Positions 5,022 through 7,692 of a stretch of 7,692 bases of DNA are shown here, in pieces. Within the stretch, counting starts at the first letter, position 1. Each line of letters opens with the position of its first letter. The notes below the pieces were generated by a model, which worked only from the letters and a program-made list of their open reading frames with translations, did not search any database and had not been told where the DNA came from. The DNA is taken from NCBI GenBank assembly GCA_024402835.1, contig JAKSSZ010000025.1:1-7692 (forward strand), given 5' to 3'. The position numbers and the translations under genes were made by a program. This DNA comes from Alphaproteobacteria bacterium. GTDB taxonomy: Bacteria > Pseudomonadota > Alphaproteobacteria > Rs-D84.

Positions 5022-5048
5022 AAAAAACTCTCGTCAGAGAGTTTTTTT
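5022..5048. terminator. Bidirectional intrinsic terminator between rpmG and parC
   Basis: ACTCTC (5027-5032) and GAGAGT (5037-5042) pair around GTCA, and the stem is flanked by A-tracts on the left and T-tracts on the right. The hairpin therefore ends in a T-run on either strand, serving rpmG (10 nt past its stop) and parC, which is convergent. Confidence 0.9.
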
Positions 5049-5065
5049 ATTTATCAATATATTTT

Positions 5066-5098
5066 ATAGCCAATAAAATTTGGCTATTTTTATTTTTC
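5066..5098 (+). terminator. Second hairpin in the rpmG-parC gap
   Basis: ATAGCCAA (5066-5073) and TTGGCTAT (5080-5087) form a perfect 8-bp stem with a 6-nt loop, followed on the plus strand by TTTTATTTTT that overlaps the end of parC. It looks like a back-up terminator against rpmG read-through. On the minus strand it lacks a T-tract and would only be a 3' stem for parC mRNA. Confidence 0.6.
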
Positions 5099-6634
5099 AA
5101 ATTTTCCATTGCGTGGGAAACCAACAGGAATTGTGTGTCCCTGGGATGCACGTTTAGCCAACCATGGCGTAATATCATCAAGTTTCGTCGTTCCACGACC
5201 AGTTGTCCAACCGAAACCATCAGTTTTATTAAAGAACATAACATCCAAAGTGCAAGATTTTTCCGCATTATATTTTTGTAATATAACACCTTTACCACGT
5301 GACATTTCTGGTATTTGTGATGCTTCAAAAATCAACAATTTATCATTTGAACCAGACAAAGCAACCATATCTCCATCCACTTTTACGCATAATACAGCCA
5401 AATTTTTGCTATCAACATTCATTATTTGTTTACCAGATTTAGTTTGAGCAACACAATTTTCACCAACAACAATAAAACCTATTCCATGACGTGCAACAAC
5501 AAGATATTTTGCAGTTGTATCTAATACAAAAGCACGAACTATATTCTCTTCGGCACCAATATCAGCCATCATACGTACTGATTCACCAAACCCACGTGCA
5601 GATGGCAAATCATTACCAGATAAAGTGAACATTTTACCACCAGATGTAAACAAGTTTATTTTATCTGTTGTCAATGCATGAAAAGCGGTTAATAATTCAT
5701 CCCCTTCTTTAAACTTTAAATCTAAATTATTTAAATCTAAATGCCCTTTGGCAGCCCTTATCCAACCCATAGTTGATAATATAACTGTTATCGGTTCTTT
5801 TTCTATGAAATCATCTGTATTTATAACAATTTCTTCATTAGATGGATTCCATACTGTTCTACGTTTCCCCAAAGAAGTATTTTTAGCAAATTGCTTTTTT
5901 ATATCATCAAACCATGCATGTAATTGTGCTTTTTGTATTTCTTCATTATCTAATAACGCTTGTAATTTTTCTTTTTCTTCGCGTAAAGTTTTATCTTCTT
6001 TCTTTATTTCCATTTCTTCTAATTTGCGCAAAGAACGTAATCTGGTATTCAATATAGATTCAACTTGAACTTCTGTTAAACTAAATTCTTGCATTAAAAC
6101 AGATTTTGCATCATCTTCATTACGTATAATTTCTATAACACGGTCTAAATTTAAATAAACTATTAACAATCCCCCCAAAATTTCTAAACGTTTATTTATA
6201 TTTGCTAGACGCCATTTTGTTCTGCGTTGTAAAACTATTTGTTGATGTGCAATAAATTCACGTAAAACATCACCTATGCCCATAACGCGTGGCGCACCTT
6301 TGGAATCAACAACATTAAAGTTCATATTAAATTTTGACTCTAAATCTGTTGTAGCAAATAAATGAGCCATCATTTTATCACATGGTATATTTCTGTTCTT
6401 TGGTGTTATCACAATACGAACATCTGTTGTAGATTCATCAGATATATCTTCTACCAAAGGCAATTTTTTAGAATCTATTAAATCAGCAATTTGTTCAACA
6501 AGTTTTGATTTTACTATACCATACGGAATCTCTGTTATAACTACTTGTTCTGCACCACGTTCAAGTTTTTCAACATCCCATTTTGCACGAATACGAAAAG
6601 CACCTTTGCCGGTATCATAATTTCTCAAAGTCAT
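5090..6634 (-). CDS. parC: DNA topoisomerase IV subunit A, C-terminal part (frameshifted from the N-terminal part)
   Basis: This frame carries the rest of ParC. Its first ATG is at 6634, but homology begins at about RNYDTGKGAFRIRAKW (residues 4-19), which continues the N-terminal fragment in the +1 frame. Next come the tower segment VVITEIPYGIVKSKLVEQIA (31-50) and KLPLVEDISDEST (57-69). The exit-gate coiled coil follows, with RRTKWRLANINKRLEILGG near 137-155 and LRSLRKLEEMEI near 199-210. The C-terminal DNA-wrapping domain includes ITVILSTMGWIRAAKGH (282-298) and a degenerate GyrA-box-like ARGFGESVRMM (346-356). It ends PWLAKRASQGHTIPVGFPRN plus a short tail, as alphaproteobacterial ParC does. 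The RAKW and KLPLxxDIxDEST features favour ParC over GyrA. A TAG in this frame at 6637-6635 bars extension upstream. Independent translation from ATG 6634 is possible: AGGCGG lies 11 nt upstream and the frame overlaps the upstream stop by 20 nt. Whether the product is functional cannot be told from sequence. Confidence 0.93.
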   Translation of the reverse strand: MTLRNYDTGKGAFRIRAKWDVEKLERGAEQVVITEIPYGIVKSKLVEQIADLIDSKKLPLVEDISDESTTDVRIVITPKNRNIPCDKMMAHLFATTDLESKFNMNFNVVDSKGAPRVMGIGDVLREFIAHQQIVLQRRTKWRLANINKRLEILGGLLIVYLNLDRVIEIIRNEDDAKSVLMQEFSLTEVQVESILNTRLRSLRKLEEMEIKKEDKTLREEKEKLQALLDNEEIQKAQLHAWFDDIKKQFAKNTSLGKRRTVWNPSNEEIVINTDDFIEKEPITVILSTMGWIRAAKGHLDLNNLDLKFKEGDELLTAFHALTTDKINLFTSGGKMFTLSGNDLPSARGFGESVRMMADIGAEENIVRAFVLDTTAKYLVVARHGIGFIVVGENCVAQTKSGKQIMNVDSKNLAVLCVKVDGDMVALSGSNDKLLIFEASQIPEMSRGKGVILQKYNAEKSCTLDVMFFNKTDGFGWTTGRGTTKLDDITPWLAKRASQGHTIPVGFPRNGKFEK

Positions 6635-6648
6635 CTATCATGATACCG
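6610..6648 (-). other. Frameshift junction in parC with a 9-bp inverted repeat
   Basis: The two parC frames can be joined only between the TAG that closes the downstream frame (6637-6635) and the TGA that ends the upstream frame (6617-6615). CGGTATCAT (6610-6618) and ATGATACCG (6640-6648) are perfect inverted repeats enclosing exactly this 21-nt interval. The upstream frame reads ...GGIMIDDFEKL-stop; the downstream frame reads ...RNYDTGKG. Joining them needs a +1 shift. No classical slippery sequence is present. Confidence 0.85.
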
Positions 6649-7316
6649 CCTGTTGGAAAATCTGGTCCTACAAGTTTTTTCATTATTTGGTTTGTTGTAG
6701 AATCTGGATTATCCAAAACTAAATTTAATGCATCACAAACCTCTGCCACATTATGGGTTGGAATATTTGTTGCCATACCAACAGCAATTCCCATACTACC
6801 ATTTGCTAATAAATTAGGAAATGCGCCCGGCATAATAACAGGTTCAACTGTTGTGCCATCAAAATTAGGCATCATATCAACACTATCTTCATCTATGCCA
6901 TCCATAATTGACATAGCTGCTGGTGTCATTTTTGATTCTGTATAACGATATGCAGCCTGTGGATCACCGTCTATATTACCAAAATTACCCTGACCATCTA
7001 TTAACGGATAACGGACAGAAAAATCTTGTGCCAATCTTACCATTGCATCATAAACGGATGAATCACCATGTGGATGATAATGTCCCAACACATCTCCAAC
7101 AACTGTTGCACATTTACGAAAAGCAGCAGATGGGGATAATTTCTGACGAAGCATAGAATACAATATTCTGCGGTGTACAGGTTTTAATCCATCACGAACA
7201 TCTGGCAATGCACGCGCAACAATAGTGCTTACCGCATAAGATAAATAACGTTCAGACAAAGCGTCTGATAATTGTTGTCCCGAAATATTTTCTGTTGTGT
7301 TTTCTGCTTTTTTCAT
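6615..7316 (-). CDS. parC: DNA topoisomerase IV subunit A, N-terminal part (frameshifted)
   Basis: ParC pairs with ParE to decatenate daughter chromosomes and relax supercoils. I place the start at the Met at 7316 (MKKAENTTENIS), preceded by AGGA 6 nt upstream; the frame is open to 7385, but those 23 hydrophobic residues are not ParC-like. The 233 residues hold the winged-helix catalytic domain: SERYLSYAVSTIVARALPDV (21-40), RDGLKPVHRRILYSM (41-55), then HPHGDSSVYD (81-90) and RYTES with catalytic Tyr125 preceded by Arg124. The quinolone-determining positions equivalent to E. coli GyrA 83 and 87 are Ser86 and Asp90, the unmutated state. FPNLLANGSMGIAVGMATNI is intact. The frame then stops at TGA (6617-6615) just after GPDFPTGGIMIDDFEKL, where ParC should continue into the tower domain. 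Every other gene here whose end is visible stops with TAA or TAG. Confidence 0.95.
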   Translation of the reverse strand: MKKAENTTENISGQQLSDALSERYLSYAVSTIVARALPDVRDGLKPVHRRILYSMLRQKLSPSAAFRKCATVVGDVLGHYHPHGDSSVYDAMVRLAQDFSVRYPLIDGQGNFGNIDGDPQAAYRYTESKMTPAAMSIMDGIDEDSVDMMPNFDGTTVEPVIMPGAFPNLLANGSMGIAVGMATNIPTHNVAEVCDALNLVLDNPDSTTNQIMKKLVGPDFPTGGIMIDDFEKL

Positions 7317-7341
7317 AATCTTTCCTATATATTCCACGAAC

Positions 7342-7370
7342 AGAGTAAAACATTTGAATAAAAATAACAA
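7342..7370 (-). promoter_or_regulatory. Possible parC promoter
   Basis: On the minus strand TTGTTA (7370-7365), a 17-bp spacer and TACTCT (7347-7342) lie between the rpsU terminator and parC. The -10 is poor, so this is tentative, but some promoter is expected here because the terminator upstream is strong. Confidence 0.35.
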
Positions 7371-7371
7371 G

Positions 7372-7396
7372 AAAAAACCGTCCAATTGGACGGTTT
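7372..7396 (-). terminator. Intrinsic terminator of rpsU
   Basis: AAACCGTCC (7375-7383) and GGACGGTTT (7388-7396) form a perfect 9-bp stem with an AATT loop. On the minus strand the stem ends in a T-tract (complement of 7372-7377). It starts 4 nt past the rpsU stop codon. Confidence 0.93.
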
Positions 7397-7399
7397 AAT

Positions 7400-7606
7400 T
7401 TAGAACCCAAATACCATACGTTGCTTTGATTGACGCTTTTTCTCGTTACGGACAGCCTCTTCTTTCAAACGTTTACGTTTGGTTGTCGGTTTTTCATAAC
7501 GTTGACGCTCTTTCATTTCACGATACAAACCTTCTTTCTGAGATTTACGTTTTGCAACACGTAATGCTTGTTCAACATTATTATCACGAACTAATACTTT
7601 AACCAT
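7400..7606 (-). CDS. rpsU: 30S ribosomal protein S21 (bS21)
   Basis: The 68-residue basic protein matches bS21 end to end: MVKVLVRDNNVEQALRVAKR (1-20), then KSQKEGLYREMKERQRYEKP (21-40), and a Lys/Arg-rich tail with KRKRLKEEAVRN. bS21 binds the small subunit near the anti-Shine-Dalgarno end of 16S rRNA and assists initiation. The length is typical of proteobacteria (about 65-75 residues). The start at 7606 has a very strong GGGGGTGA ribosome binding site ending 7 nt upstream. It lies 36 nt downstream of the 3' end of tRNA-Ala with no clear promoter of its own between them, so it may be transcribed together with that tRNA. It ends at its own terminator before parC. Confidence 0.97.
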   Translation of the reverse strand: MVKVLVRDNNVEQALRVAKRKSQKEGLYREMKERQRYEKPTTKRKRLKEEAVRNEKKRQSKQRMVFGF

Positions 7607-7642
7607 TTACTATTCACCCCCTTTGGCGAACTATACAAATCT

Positions 7643-7692
7643 TGGTGGAGCTGATCAGGCTCGAACTGACGACCCCCTGCTTGCAAAGCAGG
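7643..7692 (-). tRNA. tRNA-Ala (anticodon UGC), 3' part, cut by the right edge
   Basis: The minus strand from the edge reads the anticodon arm CCTGC-TTTGCAA-GCAGG (anticodon TGC), a T arm with loop TTCGAGC, the 3' acceptor strand CAGCTCC, discriminator A and encoded CCA (7643-7645). The D arm and 5' acceptor strand lie outside the window. Confidence 0.95.

Noticed and set aside
6615..6634. UGA recoding as Trp to rescue parC
   Set aside because: Reading through the TGA in the same frame gives LWYRQRCFSY..., not ParC. The problem is the frame, and Trp codons checked in the window are TGG.
6615..6640. Classical programmed frameshift like prfB
   Set aside because: The codons before TGA are GAG AAA TTA. 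The +1 slip from TTA to TAT pairs poorly, there is no CTT-TGA motif, and the only A-run is 3 bases.
7317..7385. N-terminal extension of ParC (23 hydrophobic residues)
   Set aside because: No ribosome binding site supports it, it overlaps the rpsU terminator, and ParC homology starts after the Met at 7316, which has AGGA in the right place.

Overview
The window is strongly AT-rich and looks like a chromosomal segment of an alphaproteobacterium, probably from a host-associated or streamlined lineage. This rests mainly on the ParC sequence, whose tower and C-terminal endings are alphaproteobacterial in style, and on a tiny lipoprotein resembling the alphaproteobacterial LptM/YifL type. Zinc-free L33, S21 and tRNA genes with encoded CCA fit but are not diagnostic. 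Several promoters are near-consensus TTGACA/TATAAT with 16-17 bp spacers, intergenic gaps are short, and most transcription units end in clear intrinsic terminators.

Layout. Left part (1-1210): a minus-strand gene running off the left edge; a 59-residue minus-strand protein made of two beta-type repeats, with its terminator; then a plus-strand 68-residue protein whose C-terminal half resembles the FtsK gamma winged helix; then tRNA-Glu(UUC) on the minus strand. Centre-left (1261-3277): a 213-residue helical protein of unknown function (minus), tRNA-Asp(GUC) (minus), and a divergent plus-strand operon of two tandem paralogous unknown genes closed by a strong terminator. Centre (3276-3614): a consensus promoter that starts inside that terminator's T-tract, an apparently leaderless 35-residue lipoprotein, two 52-bp tandem repeats, and tRNA-Leu(UAG), whose first 13 bases match the start of the repeat unit. 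Centre-right (3687-5048): a secreted, beta-rich, probably outer-membrane protein, then rpmG and a bidirectional terminator. Right part, all minus strand (5090-7692): parC split by a frameshift, rpsU, and the 3' half of tRNA-Ala(UGC) cut by the right edge.

The core genes serve translation (four tRNAs, L33, S21) and chromosome decatenation (ParC). Between them sit small genes of unknown role. The points most worth a second look are: the parC break, where a shift of reading frame, a local shortage of about 11 nt and a 9-bp inverted repeat coincide; the 52-bp repeats abutting and sharing sequence with tRNA-Leu; the stand-alone FtsK-gamma-like protein; and the tandem paralogue pair. No CRISPR array, transposase, integrase or recognisable defence system is visible. 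No gene-free stretch exceeds 300 bases.
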